Notes: generated by a model not told the origin, from the letters alone. A stretch of 44,772 bases of DNA from Bacteroidaceae bacterium (GCA_017509605.1 JAFWPH010000040.1:1-44772), one strand, 5' to 3'; shown: positions 17,333 through 27,331, counted from the stretch's first letter. Program-made: numbers and translations.

Positions 17333-20300
17333 TTATTTGCTGATAAAAATCTTCTTTCCGTTATCGATGTAGAGACCCTTTGCTGGTTTGTCGTGGAGGC
17401 GACGTCCCTGCAAGTCGTAGTAACGATGCTCGGTCTTCTCGTCAGCATCAGTATCAGGAATGACACGATTAATCTCGGTGGCATACTCCTCTGTGAAGAA
17501 CTCCTCGTCGAATACCACAGCGGGGAATTCCTCCACCTCTTCAGTCTCATCACCAGCAATACTCAGCATAAACATGGGCTTGAAGGTTCTTCTTCCCATA
17601 TTTCCCTGACTGGCATCGGGTTGGAAATAGGCTCTGAAATTACCAATCCAAGACCATCCGCGACCATGATCGGGGGAGACGGTATAAGGAAGCCAACGGC
17701 CATCATTCTGCATACCGTAAAGGTTTAGTGGCTCGGCCTCGTAATCGTAGATTTTCTGGAAGGTGCCCTTCCACTGTCCTACGGTAGTGCCTTCAGGATT
17801 GATAGCGGTAAAATCTTTGTAGTCCCGGACTTTTTGCCCCCTCGTTTCGCAAGAATTGGCCTGGATGGTCACATTGACGGCGTTAAGTCTGACCGAACCT
17901 TCATCCACAACAACCATCCAAGCACAACCAGCTGAAGCGTAATTGAAATCATTGGTGAAGATGAAGTTCTTATTGTAGAAATCAACATATACTAAACGGT
18001 AAATTCTGACTTGATCTGAGGAGTAATACTCAGAGAAGTTGAAGTCGTAGGGCAGGCAGAGGGTGAAAGCCTTGCTAGTCCATGAACCGTCTGCATTAGG
18101 AACGGCTGAGAGCACGCGATCATAGTGCACGTTGACTTGCTGTCCGTCGTACTGTGCCAGTACTGCGCTGTTGTCTCGACCATCATAGAGATAGATGTCC
18201 TGCAAAGGTGTCCTGAAGCCCATGAAATTGTCCAAGGTCACTTCTCGTCCGGTGAACTTCAATCTGTAGATGCCACTGACGGGTGCCATGAAGATCACGG
18301 CGTCGTCTTTGGTGTATTCGCCGAACTTCACCCATTCATCTGTTCCCTCGAGGTTGTAGTAGGCGAGAACAATATTGTTGCCACCGCCACCCATGAACAT
18401 GCCCATCAGGCCTCCTGAACTCTTCATGCTGACCTCGAAGTAGAGCATATCGCCCTTCTTGGCCTGGAGACGAGGGGTGATGAGGTCGTACTCAGTCTCT
18501 GCCACTTGTGGCTGCCATGACTCGTTGCCACCGCCCATCATTGATGCCATTCCTCCAGCACCGCCTTTTCGGAGTTCCCAACCAGTGGTTTCCCATCCTT
18601 CGGGAAGGGGCTGAGGCTTCTCATCGTCGCCAACATACTCGGGATCAAGTTCGAAGTCCTCCTCCCATGCCTCGACGTAAGTGGAATAGGCCTTGACTGA
18701 GATGGTCTGTGGTTTGATACGATCGTCGTAGGGAGTGAAGACGATGTCGGCGGTCTTCTCGCCCAGTAAGAACTCATCATAGATGAAGTTGACATCGAGG
18801 GTGGCTGAGTCGCCTGAAGCGATGGTCAGTCGTTCTTGGCTCACGGAGAATATCGACGGATCACTTGAGGCAACGTTAACCTCCAATGTTCCTGTACCCG
18901 TGTTGATGACCATAAAGGTCTTGGTCGTATTGGCTTTGACCATGCCGAAAGAGTAGCGCGGGGTGTTCACGCTGTCGATGGTGATATAGAGGTCGGGTGC
19001 ATTGTCGATGAACTTGTAGCCTGCCACAGAGTCGATAGCAACTGAACTCGATGACTTGAAGCGGAAACGGTATTGTCCGGGCTCGAAGCCAGTGACTGCC
19101 AGTGTGGTGTAGTTCTTGTCAATGGAGTCGGTGAACTCATGGACTTTCTCCCAGTAGTTGCTGCCATAGACGGTTTTCTCTACGGTGAGGATGCTGGCTT
19201 TCGTGCTGCTGCCCATGAACATGTCCAGCATGGCACTCATATCAAAACCACTGCTGCCTTTCTTCACAGAGAAGACAAGCACATCCTCTTTGGCCTGAAC
19301 ATCAAGAGGCGGTGTGAGGAGATAGCTGCCTGGGGATGCTCCCATGAAGTCGCCGCTCTTTACAGCTGCCGTGCTGTCGGTGATTTCCCATCCTTCGGTG
19401 AACCATCCGTAAGGTAATTCCTTTTTGGGGTTATTGAAATCTTCTACCCAAACTCCGGGTTTTGTGATGATGGCCGAAACACCGATTTTCTGAACAGACA
19501 GTCGTTTGTCGGTTGCAGAGAATGTGAGCAGTGCTTCGTTCCAACCGATTTGACCCTCAGAATATACGAAAGTGACATCCAGTTTGGCGCTGTCGCCAGC
19601 CTCGATGTTGAACTCACGGTTGCTGATCTTGAACAGCCAGTCGTTTGACGATGAAATCCTGACCTTCAGTGGACCTGTTCCGGTGTTGATGACGTAGAAG
19701 GACTTGGTGGAATCGCCCTTTTGGATGCCCCAGTTGACAAAGTCGGTAGAGATGCTGTCAACAGTCACGTAGAGGTCTGGCGCCTGGTTGTCGATGTGGA
19801 AACCAGCCACAGAGTCAATCTCGATGCCCGTGGAGGTACGGAAACGGTAGCGGTATTCTCCGCTGTCGTTGGCAGAAACCTTGAAGGTCTGGAAGGCGGA
19901 GTCATTGAGCTCGCTGTAGAAGTCCTGGATCTTGAGCCACTTGTTGCTGCCATAGACAGACTTCTCAACCACGAAGAAAGCGCCCATATCCATGGAACCG
20001 CCACCGCCGCCCATGCCGCTGTCGTCTTTGCCTGGTTTCTTTGCTGAGAACACCAGCTCATCGCCTGGTGTCACATTCACGGGAGGTGTGAGCAAGTAAT
20101 AACTCTTGTTGCTGCCAAAGAGGGAAGACATGTCGAAATCGCCCATGCCGGTGCCCGTACCAGTTCCTGTACTTCCTCCTCCGAAACCGCCAAAAGAGGA
20201 TTGAGATTTTGAGGTTGCGTGGCCGTCTTTGATGCTCCATCCCTCGGCGAACCATCCGAACGGCATGTTGGTACCGTCGTTGAATCGCTCGTCCATCTGC

Positions 20301-20377
20301 TCAGCAGAAATAGACTGAGCACGCATGTTCACTCCCATGAACAAGAGTGACATGGATAAGAGTAATAGTTTCTTCAT
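17333..20377 (-). CDS. Large secreted protein of three choice-of-anchor/Ig-like repeats with C-terminal sorting-like tail
   Basis: This 1014-residue protein has a signal peptide (residues 1-~20, ending MRA before Q) and three related blocks at ~22-300, ~311-560 and ~569-720. Each block opens with an acidic segment followed by PFGWFAEGW or PYGWFTEGW or LPEGWETTGW, then LLTPP or LITPR, and closes with a stress-like loop. Between the first and second blocks, and between the second and third, lie Ig-like strands with FYVINTGTGPL and FMVINTGTGTL. Gly- and Met-rich loops (GGGGG, MMGGG, MFMGGGG) interrupt the blocks. Residues ~725-980 are a further unassigned domain. The tail (YYDLQGRRLHDKPAKGLYI, ending KKIFISK) is the short C-terminal module frequent on Prevotella secreted proteins. 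A surface adhesive or binding role is inferred; no enzyme motif is visible. It is divergent from the AraC-type regulator. Confidence 0.72.
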   Translation of the reverse strand: MKKLLLLSMSLLFMGVNMRAQSISAEQMDERFNDGTNMPFGWFAEGWSIKDGHATSKSQSSFGGFGGGSTGTGTGTGMGDFDMSSLFGSNKSYYLLTPPVNVTPGDELVFSAKKPGKDDSGMGGGGGSMDMGAFFVVEKSVYGSNKWLKIQDFYSELNDSAFQTFKVSANDSGEYRYRFRTSTGIEIDSVAGFHIDNQAPDLYVTVDSISTDFVNWGIQKGDSTKSFYVINTGTGPLKVRISSSNDWLFKISNREFNIEAGDSAKLDVTFVYSEGQIGWNEALLTFSATDKRLSVQKIGVSAIITKPGVWVEDFNNPKKELPYGWFTEGWEITDSTAAVKSGDFMGASPGSYLLTPPLDVQAKEDVLVFSVKKGSSGFDMSAMLDMFMGSSTKASILTVEKTVYGSNYWEKVHEFTDSIDKNYTTLAVTGFEPGQYRFRFKSSSSVAIDSVAGYKFIDNAPDLYITIDSVNTPRYSFGMVKANTTKTFMVINTGTGTLEVNVASSDPSIFSVSQERLTIASGDSATLDVNFIYDEFLLGEKTADIVFTPYDDRIKPQTISVKAYSTYVEAWEEDFELDPEYVGDDEKPQPLPEGWETTGWELRKGGAGGMASMMGGGNESWQPQVAETEYDLITPRLQAKKGDMLYFEVSMKSSGGLMGMFMGGGGNNIVLAYYNLEGTDEWVKFGEYTKDDAVIFMAPVSGIYRLKFTGREVTLDNFMGFRTPLQDIYLYDGRDNSAVLAQYDGQQVNVHYDRVLSAVPNADGSWTSKAFTLCLPYDFNFSEYYSSDQVRIYRLVYVDFYNKNFIFTNDFNYASAGCAWMVVVDEGSVRLNAVNVTIQANSCETRGQKVRDYKDFTAINPEGTTVGQWKGTFQKIYDYEAEPLNLYGMQNDGRWLPYTVSPDHGRGWSWIGNFRAYFQPDASQGNMGRRTFKPMFMLSIAGDETEEVEEFPAVVFDEEFFTEEYATEINRVIPDTDADEKTEHRYYDLQGRRLHDKPAKGLYIDNGKKIFISK

Positions 20378-20387
20378 AACAGTTTAT
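20376..20387. promoter_or_regulatory. Half-copy of the AraC-promoter palindrome at the surface-protein start
   Basis: ATAACAGTTTAT overlaps the start codon region of the minus-strand 1014-residue gene. It resembles the palindrome TTATAACAGTTATAA found at the transcript start of the divergent AraC gene, so both genes may bind the same regulator. Confidence 0.3.
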
Positions 20388-20518
20388 TTATATTGTTTTA
20401 GACATTTTCTGAGGAAACCTTGATTCGTACATTAAAAATAAAGTACAAAATAACAACATTTTCTATACTTACGTACTAACAATTAATGATTTTTTTATGG
20501 CAAAATGTCGCTTTTTTC

Positions 20519-20549
20519 TTTGAGGAATCTCTCAAAAACATTATTTTTG
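20519..20549 (+). promoter_or_regulatory. Promoter of the AraC-type regulator gene
   Basis: TTTG at 20519-20522, a 19-base spacer, and TATTTTTG at 20542-20549 together match the Bacteroidota -33/-7 consensus with ideal spacing. The transcript should begin near 20556, about 25 bases before the ATG at 20581. Confidence 0.65.
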
Positions 20550-20552
20550 CAG

Positions 20553-20567
20553 TTATAACAGTTATAA
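20553..20567. promoter_or_regulatory. Perfect palindrome at the AraC gene transcript start (operator candidate)
   Basis: TTATAACAGTTATAA has perfect 7-base arms around a central A and covers the predicted transcript start at about 20556. Its place suggests a repressor or autoregulatory site. Confidence 0.5.
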
Positions 20568-20580
20568 AGTGTTTCAGCGT

Positions 20581-21465
20581 ATGCTAACAAAAACCCTACT
20601 TCGAACAGTGTCCACGCATCGGGAACAGCTGATTAAAGCTATCGAGCAATCGGGCCTCTTGATTGTGCGCGAGGTACACGGCCTCTTCAAAAACAACGAG
20701 GATTTCGTGTTTCCACATATCATCCTCACCCTTACCTTGAAGGGCAGCGCACGGGCCATGTACGACATGAGGGTAATCACTCACAAGAAAAACGACCTGG
20801 CCATTATCATGCCAGGACATATCATGCATCCCATCGATTGCACCGATGACTTCGTTTACGCCGTGTTATTCATATCACCCAAGATGTTCGACGACCTGCG
20901 TTTCCATACTTTCAGCCACGACTACGAGAAATTCAATTATGCACCCATCTGCTCGCTGACAGACGAGCAGGCAGCTCATCTGCAGTCCATCGTTGACCAA
21001 CTTATCATCATCGCCAACCACAGCGACGAGAAAATGCCTCATCGCTATCAAACCTTGTTGGCTCAGCTGGCTGTAGGCTATGAGTTCCTCAATTGCTACC
21101 GTCGTGAACAAGACAAGCAATGGACGGAAAAACGACATATAGAGATCTTCAACCAGTTCTGCGACCTGGTGGTAAAACATTACAGGGATTCGCGAGAGGT
21201 GAAGTATTACGCCGAACTGATGAATCTTTCACCCAAGTATCTCTGTAAAGTCATCCGTATAGCCACAAACGGTCTTTCGCCATGCGACTGGATTGAGCAA
21301 TACGTGATATCACAGGCTAAGCGACTCATAGAGACACGAGCTACACAAACACTTCAGGACACAGCCTACTTGCTCGGTTTCTCCGAACCCACGTCCTTTT
21401 ACCGCTATTTCAAGCGCGGAGCTGGCATGACAGCAAAACAATACCGAGATAGTACGGCATCGTGA
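20581..21465 (+). CDS. AraC family transcriptional regulator
   Basis: This is a one-component regulator of 294 residues from the ATG used here. The N-terminal ~180 residues form a cupin-like sensing domain (for example FPHIILTLTLKG and IIMPGHIMHPID). The C-terminal ~100 residues carry the double helix-turn-helix of the AraC family: YYAELMNLSPKYLCKVIR for the first, and LQDTAYLLGFSEPTSFYRYFKR for the second, the latter close to the family signature. A GTG four codons upstream is possible, but the ATG suits the promoter spacing. The gene diverges from the 1014-residue surface protein and converges with the RND efflux operon. A shared sequence element links it to the surface gene. Control of the efflux operon is also possible. 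Confidence 0.9.
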   Translation: MLTKTLLRTVSTHREQLIKAIEQSGLLIVREVHGLFKNNEDFVFPHIILTLTLKGSARAMYDMRVITHKKNDLAIIMPGHIMHPIDCTDDFVYAVLFISPKMFDDLRFHTFSHDYEKFNYAPICSLTDEQAAHLQSIVDQLIIIANHSDEKMPHRYQTLLAQLAVGYEFLNCYRREQDKQWTEKRHIEIFNQFCDLVVKHYRDSREVKYYAELMNLSPKYLCKVIRIATNGLSPCDWIEQYVISQAKRLIETRATQTLQDTAYLLGFSEPTSFYRYFKRGAGMTAKQYRDSTAS

Positions 21466-21530
21466 TTATTATCGCTTCGCGCTGAAACTTAAGACGATAT
21501 TCTCCTTTTTACTCAACTTTCTTCAGCTTT

Positions 21531-22964
21531 TTACTTACCAGCACCACCGAGGGCGATGTAGAGAGCAATGACGGACTGAGCACCGTTATACATGTTCATT
21601 GCCTCGCTGAGCTGGGCCGAGAGCAGGCTCTCCTGCGCAGTAAGCACCTCGAGGTAACTGGCCTTGCCGTTGTCCATCAGTTCATGAGTGCCGTGGTAAG
21701 CATCCTGCAGAACAGCCACTTGACGGTGGTAGTAGGCGTGTTTCTCGCGGGCTGACAGACAGTCGGCCATGGCCTCGTTCACCTGGTTGCCGGCGTCGAT
21801 GACGGTTTGAACATACTTGCGCTGAAGGTCCTCTTCCGTCAACTTAGATGTCTTCAGGTTCGCAATCAGACGTCCTCGTGCGAAGATGGGCTGGGTGAGT
21901 GAAGCCACAGCGTTCAGAAGCAGTTTTCCGGGGTCGATAACGACACCGCCACCACTATTGGTCCATCCTGCCACACCTTGCAGTGTGAGGGTGGGGAAGA
22001 AGGCCGAACGGGCCGCCTGGGTGTTATAGAAGGCCTCCTCCATCACGTAGTCTGCCATGCGGATATCGGGACGGTTCTGAAGCAATGTGGCAGGCACACC
22101 GATTTTCAGGAACCGAGTGTCGAACATTCGCTGTCCGGTGGTCGTTTCCGATTCGGGATGATGGGGCAGGGCGGACGAACCCCAATGACTTCGTTTGACG
22201 TGCTGTGGAGTGATGCCCATCAAACGGCAGAGGGCGTTCTCCACACTGCGTATGTTGCGGTGTGTGTCAACAATCTGTGTCTTGATGGTCAGGTACGATG
22301 ATTCCATTTGGTTCACGGCTGTGGAGTAAGCCTTGCCGTTTTCCCACAGTGTCTTTTGGGTTTCCAATGAGGCGTTCCACAAGCTGTCGGTGGCTTCCAT
22401 GATCTCTAATTGCCGGTCGAGCACCTGAAGCATGTAGTACTGCTGTGCCGTGGTTGAGATGAGGTTGGCACGTAAGGCTTCCTCACGCAACTTAGCCTGC
22501 ATGACCACAGCTTTGGCGGCGCGCTTCTTATTGGTGATGGAACCGAACAGGTCAACGTCAACAGATAGTTGTAAGGGCAGGTTGTAGGTCTTCGACCATG
22601 GGTTGTTGTCGAACTTGGCCAAAGTGCCTTGAGGAGAGAAGTAGAGCGACGGCAGGTATGCCATACGGGCGGTTTGCAGGGCAGTCTCACTCTTTTCCAC
22701 GGCGATGCGCGCGGAGTTGAGGTCGGTGTTGTTGGCCAGAACCTGCTCAATAAGTTCTTGCAGCACAGGGTCGGTGAAGAACTCTCGCCACGACATCTCG
22801 CCAATAGATGGTCCGTCTGTGGCTTGGATGATGTCGGCACTCGTTCCGTAGGTATCGGAAGGAACCTGTGCTTTCGACTCGTACTTCTTGTAGATGCCGC
22901 AACCTGAGAGCAAAAGGCTCATGGCTGCGAAACTTATGATGTAGGACAGTTTTCTCATTTTCAT
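21531..22964 (-). CDS. RND efflux outer-membrane channel lipoprotein (TolC/OprM/NodT type)
   Basis: This 477-residue protein is the outer-membrane exit duct of the efflux system. It starts with a lipoprotein signal peptide whose lipobox LLSGC places the lipidated cysteine at residue 22. Two outer-membrane-efflux repeats follow (~65-265 and ~290-475) with the family's long helices and conserved segments such as LQNRPDIRMAD, AARSAFFPTLTL and DNGKASYLEVLTAQESLL. Length and architecture are standard for the NodT subfamily. It is the third and last gene of the operon, 8 bases after the inner-membrane pump gene. Confidence 0.93.
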   Translation of the reverse strand: MKMRKLSYIISFAAMSLLLSGCGIYKKYESKAQVPSDTYGTSADIIQATDGPSIGEMSWREFFTDPVLQELIEQVLANNTDLNSARIAVEKSETALQTARMAYLPSLYFSPQGTLAKFDNNPWSKTYNLPLQLSVDVDLFGSITNKKRAAKAVVMQAKLREEALRANLISTTAQQYYMLQVLDRQLEIMEATDSLWNASLETQKTLWENGKAYSTAVNQMESSYLTIKTQIVDTHRNIRSVENALCRLMGITPQHVKRSHWGSSALPHHPESETTTGQRMFDTRFLKIGVPATLLQNRPDIRMADYVMEEAFYNTQAARSAFFPTLTLQGVAGWTNSGGGVVIDPGKLLLNAVASLTQPIFARGRLIANLKTSKLTEEDLQRKYVQTVIDAGNQVNEAMADCLSAREKHAYYHRQVAVLQDAYHGTHELMDNGKASYLEVLTAQESLLSAQLSEAMNMYNGAQSVIALYIALGGAGK

Positions 22965-22972
22965 GTTTGTTT

Positions 22973-25900
22973 TTACTGGTCTTCTTTTCCTTCTTCAGAC
23001 GGACTTGACGCTTCCAACGGACTTCCCTGGTACTTCTCGTGCAGTTTCTGGAACACGATGAAGAAGGCGGGAACCACGAAGAGCAGAGCCAGAGTGCCGA
23101 CTGCCATACCGGCCGTGACACCGAGAGCGAGAACGCGGTTACCATTGGCACCGGCGCCGCCTGCGATGATAAGCGGAATCATACCCGCAATCATCGTGAC
23201 AACGGTCATCAGAATGGGGCGCAGACGCTCCTCGCAGGCTGCAAAAGCGGCGTCGCGGATGCTCATGCCCTGGGCGCGTCGTTCGGCGGCGAACTCGGTG
23301 ATGAGGATGGCGGTCTTGGCCAAGAGGCCGATGAGCATGATGACCCCCGTCTGCAGGTAGATGTTGTTCTCCATACCAGGCAGGTGGAGCAATGAAACCA
23401 GCCATGTGACACCGAATGAGCCCATCAGTCCGAAAGGCACGGAGAGCAGCACAGCCCATGGCGTGAACCACGAGTTGTAGAGTGAGGCCAGGATAAGGTA
23501 GATGAGGATGGCGCAGATGACGTAAATCAGGGCTGTGGCATTCGATCCTGAAGTCTCCTCGACCTCACGCGACATGCCGCCGTACTCGTAGCCGTAGCCA
23601 TTGGGCATTGTTTCCTTGAACACCTCTGCGATGGCCTTGTGAGCGTCGCCCTCGGAGTAGCCGCTGGCTGTCATCACTCCGCAGGTGATGCTCTGGAACA
23701 GGTTGAAATGATCGACCGATGCAGAACCGACTACCTCTTTCAAGGTGACAAACTCTGAAATCGGAGCCATCTTGCCGCTGCGAACTCGGACAAAGATGTT
23801 GTTGAGCGACGTCGGGTCGAGGCGGTATTCCGGAGCAGCGTTGGCCATGATGCGATAAACCTTGCCGAATTGGTTGAAGTTGCCTACGTAGGAACCACCG
23901 CAGTAGGAACCGAGTGTGCGCAGAACGGCTGCAGGAGATATGCCGGCGCGGTCGCATTGGGTGGCATCAACATCGACCTGGTATTTCGGGAAACGCTCGG
24001 AGAAGGTGGACATAGCCATCATGATTTCCGGACGCTCGTTCAGTTTTGCCAGGAACTTGGTGGCGTCGGCGTTGAACTCCGACATCGAACGGTCCTGCAT
24101 GTCCTGAAGCACGAGGTTCACACTGTTGTTGGAACCATATCCTGGCACCTGTGGCATCTGGAAGGGTATGACCAACGCGTTCTTGATTTCCCTGCAGTCA
24201 AAGGCAAAACGCCCATAGACGAGCATGATGTTGTGGTTCATGCCTGGACGGTCGTCCCAATTCTTCAGACGGATGATGAGGGTGGCATAGCAACTGCCCG
24301 AACGGCCTGCCATCATGCCGTAACCACTGATTACAGCATAGTTCTCCAGTTCGGGGATCTTCTTCACCTTCTCCTCAACCTTCTTCACAATCTCCTGCGT
24401 CTCATGCAGTGTGCAACCTTCTGGAGCGCGTACTTCGGCGAAGAACACGCCTTGGTCCTCCTGAGGTACAAGGCCGGTAGGCAGACCACGCATGAAGATG
24501 ACGAGCAGCACAGCTGTGACAGCAAGCAGCGCGGCTGAGATCCACGGGTGCTTGATGAACTTGCTGACACTCTTGCTGTATTTCTTGAGGATGGCGTTAT
24601 AACTGGCGGTGTAAGCCTTGGTGACGTAGTAGTTCAGGTTCTTCTTCTCTTTCTCGTCCTTGGAGTAGCGCATCATGATGGCGCAGAGGGCGGGACAGAG
24701 CGTCAGGGCGGATATGCACGAGAGTCCCACTGACGAGGCAAGGGTGACACCGAACTGGGTGAAGAAACTGCCTGAAGTGCCCGGCATGAACGCCACGGGA
24801 ATGAACACAGCCATGAAGACAAGCGTACATGAGATGACAGCGACGGACACATCGCTCATGGCCTGGCGTGTGGCTTCACGTGGATTGGACACACCGCTCT
24901 CAAGTTTAGCCATTACCGCTTCAACAACCACGATGGCGTCATCGACCACCGTACCAATAGCAAGCACCAAGGCGAATAGCGTCAGGATGTTGAGGGAGAA
25001 TCCCGCAAGCGACACGATGGCGAAGGTGCCGAGCAACGACACGATAATCGACAGTGAGGGGATGACCGTGGCCTTGAAACTCTGAAGGAAGAAATAAACC
25101 ACGAGGATCACAAGGATGATGGCGATGACAAGCGTTTCCACCACGTTGTGGATGGCGGCGAAGAGGAAGTCGTCGCTCGTCTCCAGTATCTCGAACTCCA
25201 GTCCGGCGGGCATCGTCGGCTTCAGTTCCTCATATAGTTTGTTGATTCGGGCGTTCACCTCGGTGGCATTGGCGCCAGGAGCCTGGAACACCATGTAGAT
25301 CGTACCGGGTTTACCGTCGATGTTTGACGTGAAGTTGTAACTCACAGCGCCAATCTCCACGTCTGCCACGTCGCTCAAATGCAGGAGGTGTCCACCATCG
25401 TTTGTTCGCAGCACGATGTCGTTGAACTCCTCAACGGTCTTCAGCGTGCCCTTGTACTCCATCGTGTACTGGTAGGCATTCTCCGATTGCTCACCCAGCG
25501 AACCAGTGGCGGCAACGAAGCTCTGGCCGCTGATGGAGGCGAACACGTCGTTTGGCTCCAATCCGTACTGAGCCATCACATCGGGCTTCAGCCAAATGCG
25601 CAGCGCGTAGGTGTTGCCAAGTGCCAACACGTCGCCCACACCGGTGATACGCATCAGTCGTGGGCGGATGTTGATGTCGATGTAGTTGGCGATGAAGTCG
25701 GCGTCGTACTTGCCGTCAACACTTTTCAGCGCACCGATGTGAAGGATATTGCTCTGTTGCTTCATCACCTGTACGCCCACCTTCGTCACTTCCGAGGGCA
25801 GCAGGGCTGTGGCGCGGCTGACACGGTTCTGGACGTTCACAGCGGCGATGTCGGGGTCGGTGCCTTGTTCAAAAAATACTTGTATGCTGACATCGCCTGA

Positions 25901-26155
25901 GGAAGAAGCGGAACTGGTGATGTAGGTCATGCCAGGCACACCGTTGATATTCTCTTCCAGAGGCTGAATCACGCTCTTCATGATGGTGTTCGCGTCAGCA
26001 CCGGTATAGGATGTTGACACTCGAACCGTCGGAGGAGCGATGTTGGGGTATTGCTCGATGGGCAGGGTGCTCATGCAAATGACACCCACCAGTGTGATGA
26101 CAATCGCTATGGCGCATGCCATCACATATCGGTTGATGAAAATGTTTCCCTTCAT
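22973..26155 (-). CDS. RND multidrug efflux inner-membrane pump (AcrB/HAE1 type)
   Basis: This 1060-residue proton-driven transporter exports hydrophobic compounds from the periplasm or inner membrane. It starts with one transmembrane helix (~9-29), followed by a large periplasmic porter/docking domain, then a block of membrane helices, and the pattern repeats. The proton-relay acids are visible as GTVVDDAIVVVE (D405, D406), and the partner lysine lies in LIGLLAKTAIL (K947). Sequences such as QGVFFAEVRAPEGCT and GYGSNNSVNLVLQD match the hydrophobe/amphiphile exporter group. It lies 3 bases after the adaptor gene and 8 before the channel gene, so the three are one operon. The substrate cannot be deduced. 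Confidence 0.94.
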   Translation of the reverse strand: MKGNIFINRYVMACAIAIVITLVGVICMSTLPIEQYPNIAPPTVRVSTSYTGADANTIMKSVIQPLEENINGVPGMTYITSSASSSGDVSIQVFFEQGTDPDIAAVNVQNRVSRATALLPSEVTKVGVQVMKQQSNILHIGALKSVDGKYDADFIANYIDINIRPRLMRITGVGDVLALGNTYALRIWLKPDVMAQYGLEPNDVFASISGQSFVAATGSLGEQSENAYQYTMEYKGTLKTVEEFNDIVLRTNDGGHLLHLSDVADVEIGAVSYNFTSNIDGKPGTIYMVFQAPGANATEVNARINKLYEELKPTMPAGLEFEILETSDDFLFAAIHNVVETLVIAIILVILVVYFFLQSFKATVIPSLSIIVSLLGTFAIVSLAGFSLNILTLFALVLAIGTVVDDAIVVVEAVMAKLESGVSNPREATRQAMSDVSVAVISCTLVFMAVFIPVAFMPGTSGSFFTQFGVTLASSVGLSCISALTLCPALCAIMMRYSKDEKEKKNLNYYVTKAYTASYNAILKKYSKSVSKFIKHPWISAALLAVTAVLLVIFMRGLPTGLVPQEDQGVFFAEVRAPEGCTLHETQEIVKKVEEKVKKIPELENYAVISGYGMMAGRSGSCYATLIIRLKNWDDRPGMNHNIMLVYGRFAFDCREIKNALVIPFQMPQVPGYGSNNSVNLVLQDMQDRSMSEFNADATKFLAKLNERPEIMMAMSTFSERFPKYQVDVDATQCDRAGISPAAVLRTLGSYCGGSYVGNFNQFGKVYRIMANAAPEYRLDPTSLNNIFVRVRSGKMAPISEFVTLKEVVGSASVDHFNLFQSITCGVMTASGYSEGDAHKAIAEVFKETMPNGYGYEYGGMSREVEETSGSNATALIYVICAILIYLILASLYNSWFTPWAVLLSVPFGLMGSFGVTWLVSLLHLPGMENNIYLQTGVIMLIGLLAKTAILITEFAAERRAQGMSIRDAAFAACEERLRPILMTVVTMIAGMIPLIIAGGAGANGNRVLALGVTAGMAVGTLALLFVVPAFFIVFQKLHEKYQGSPLEASSPSEEGKEDQ

Positions 26156-26158
26156 GGC

Positions 26159-27331
26159 TTACTTCTCGTTTTTCGGTGCTTCAGGGAACAGTACCTGTTG
26201 TCCCTCCTGGAGGTTGTTGGCTCCGACTGTGACGATTCTGTCACCCACATTCAGACCGCTGGTCACGATGAAGTCCTTACCATTGCCGGCATCGGCGTAT
26301 GTGATGGTTACAGCGGTGGCTGTGCTGTCTGCTTTCACCTTATAAACCAGCGCTTTGTCCTGTAAGCGAAGGACTGCTGCCTGAGGAATCACAATCACGT
26401 CCTGTCTGGAGAGCGGCAGAACCACAGTTCCTTGGATGCCAGAGAACAAATGGCCGTCGGGGTTGGGGAACGAAGCCTTGCAGGCCAAGGTACCCGTTGT
26501 GGCGTCCACCACACCCGTCAGGCTGGTGATGCGTCCCTTGTAGGGATACTCTGTGCCGTTCTTCATGATGAAAGTCACGTCGGGGAGGTTGGCCATGTAT
26601 CTTTCCTTGTCGCTTTGGACAATACCTGAAGAAACCTGGGCTTCTATGATGGCCTCCGTGACAGAGAACTCTGCGTCCATCGTCGTGTTGCCGCTCAACA
26701 CGGTCAACTGGGTCATTGGAGTCACCTGGTCACCGCCACGCACGGGGATGCCGCCGATGACACCTGTCACTGGAGCCGTTATGGTGCAGAAACCGAGGTT
26801 CACCTTCGCGCGGTTGACCGAGGCCTGAGCCTGGCTCACTGCGGCGCGTGCCTGCTGAACCGCTGCCTGGGCCTGCTTGTAGGTGTTCAGAGAGTTGTCG
26901 AGCATATAACTGCTGACAATCTTCTTCTCAAAGAGGTTCTTGTTGCTATCGTACTCCAGCTTGGCGCTGCTTTCTGAGGCTATGGCTGCCTGCAGATTGG
27001 CTTGAGCTGCCTGCAGGTTGGCCTGAGCGGCCTGCACCTCATGCTGGGCATTTCGTGAGTCGATGACGAATAGGGTTTGGCCTTTATTCACTTGCTGGCC
27101 TTCCTGAACACAGATTTTCATCAACTGGCCACTCACTTGAGGCATGATGGTCACATCGGCCTGTCCTTTCATTTTAGCACTGAACTTCATAGGAAATTCA
27201 ATGTCGGTTTTTTTCACCGTCAGGGTCTCGAAAGATGAAAGCGTTTCCTTTGGCATGTCTAAGCCACACGAGGCCAGACCGCTGATAGCAACAGCGATCC
27301 CAAGGAACAAATGGATAGTTTTTATCTTCAT
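26159..27331 (-). CDS. RND efflux periplasmic adaptor lipoprotein (AcrA/MFP type)
   Basis: This is a 390-residue membrane-fusion protein that joins the pump to the outer-membrane channel. The lipobox LASC places a lipidated cysteine at residue 22. A split lipoyl/barrel-sandwich domain flanks a long alanine/glutamine-rich coiled-coil hairpin (~95-175; repeats of LQAAQAN and VQQARAAVSQAQ). Beta-barrel and membrane-proximal domains follow (~200-380), with VRGGDQVTPMTQL and GANNLQEGQQV. It is the first gene of the three-gene efflux operon. A -7 box and a palindrome lie upstream. Confidence 0.93.
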   Translation of the reverse strand: MKIKTIHLFLGIAVAISGLASCGLDMPKETLSSFETLTVKKTDIEFPMKFSAKMKGQADVTIMPQVSGQLMKICVQEGQQVNKGQTLFVIDSRNAQHEVQAAQANLQAAQANLQAAIASESSAKLEYDSNKNLFEKKIVSSYMLDNSLNTYKQAQAAVQQARAAVSQAQASVNRAKVNLGFCTITAPVTGVIGGIPVRGGDQVTPMTQLTVLSGNTTMDAEFSVTEAIIEAQVSSGIVQSDKERYMANLPDVTFIMKNGTEYPYKGRITSLTGVVDATTGTLACKASFPNPDGHLFSGIQGTVVLPLSRQDVIVIPQAAVLRLQDKALVYKVKADSTATAVTITYADAGNGKDFIVTSGLNVGDRIVTVGANNLQEGQQVLFPEAPKNEK

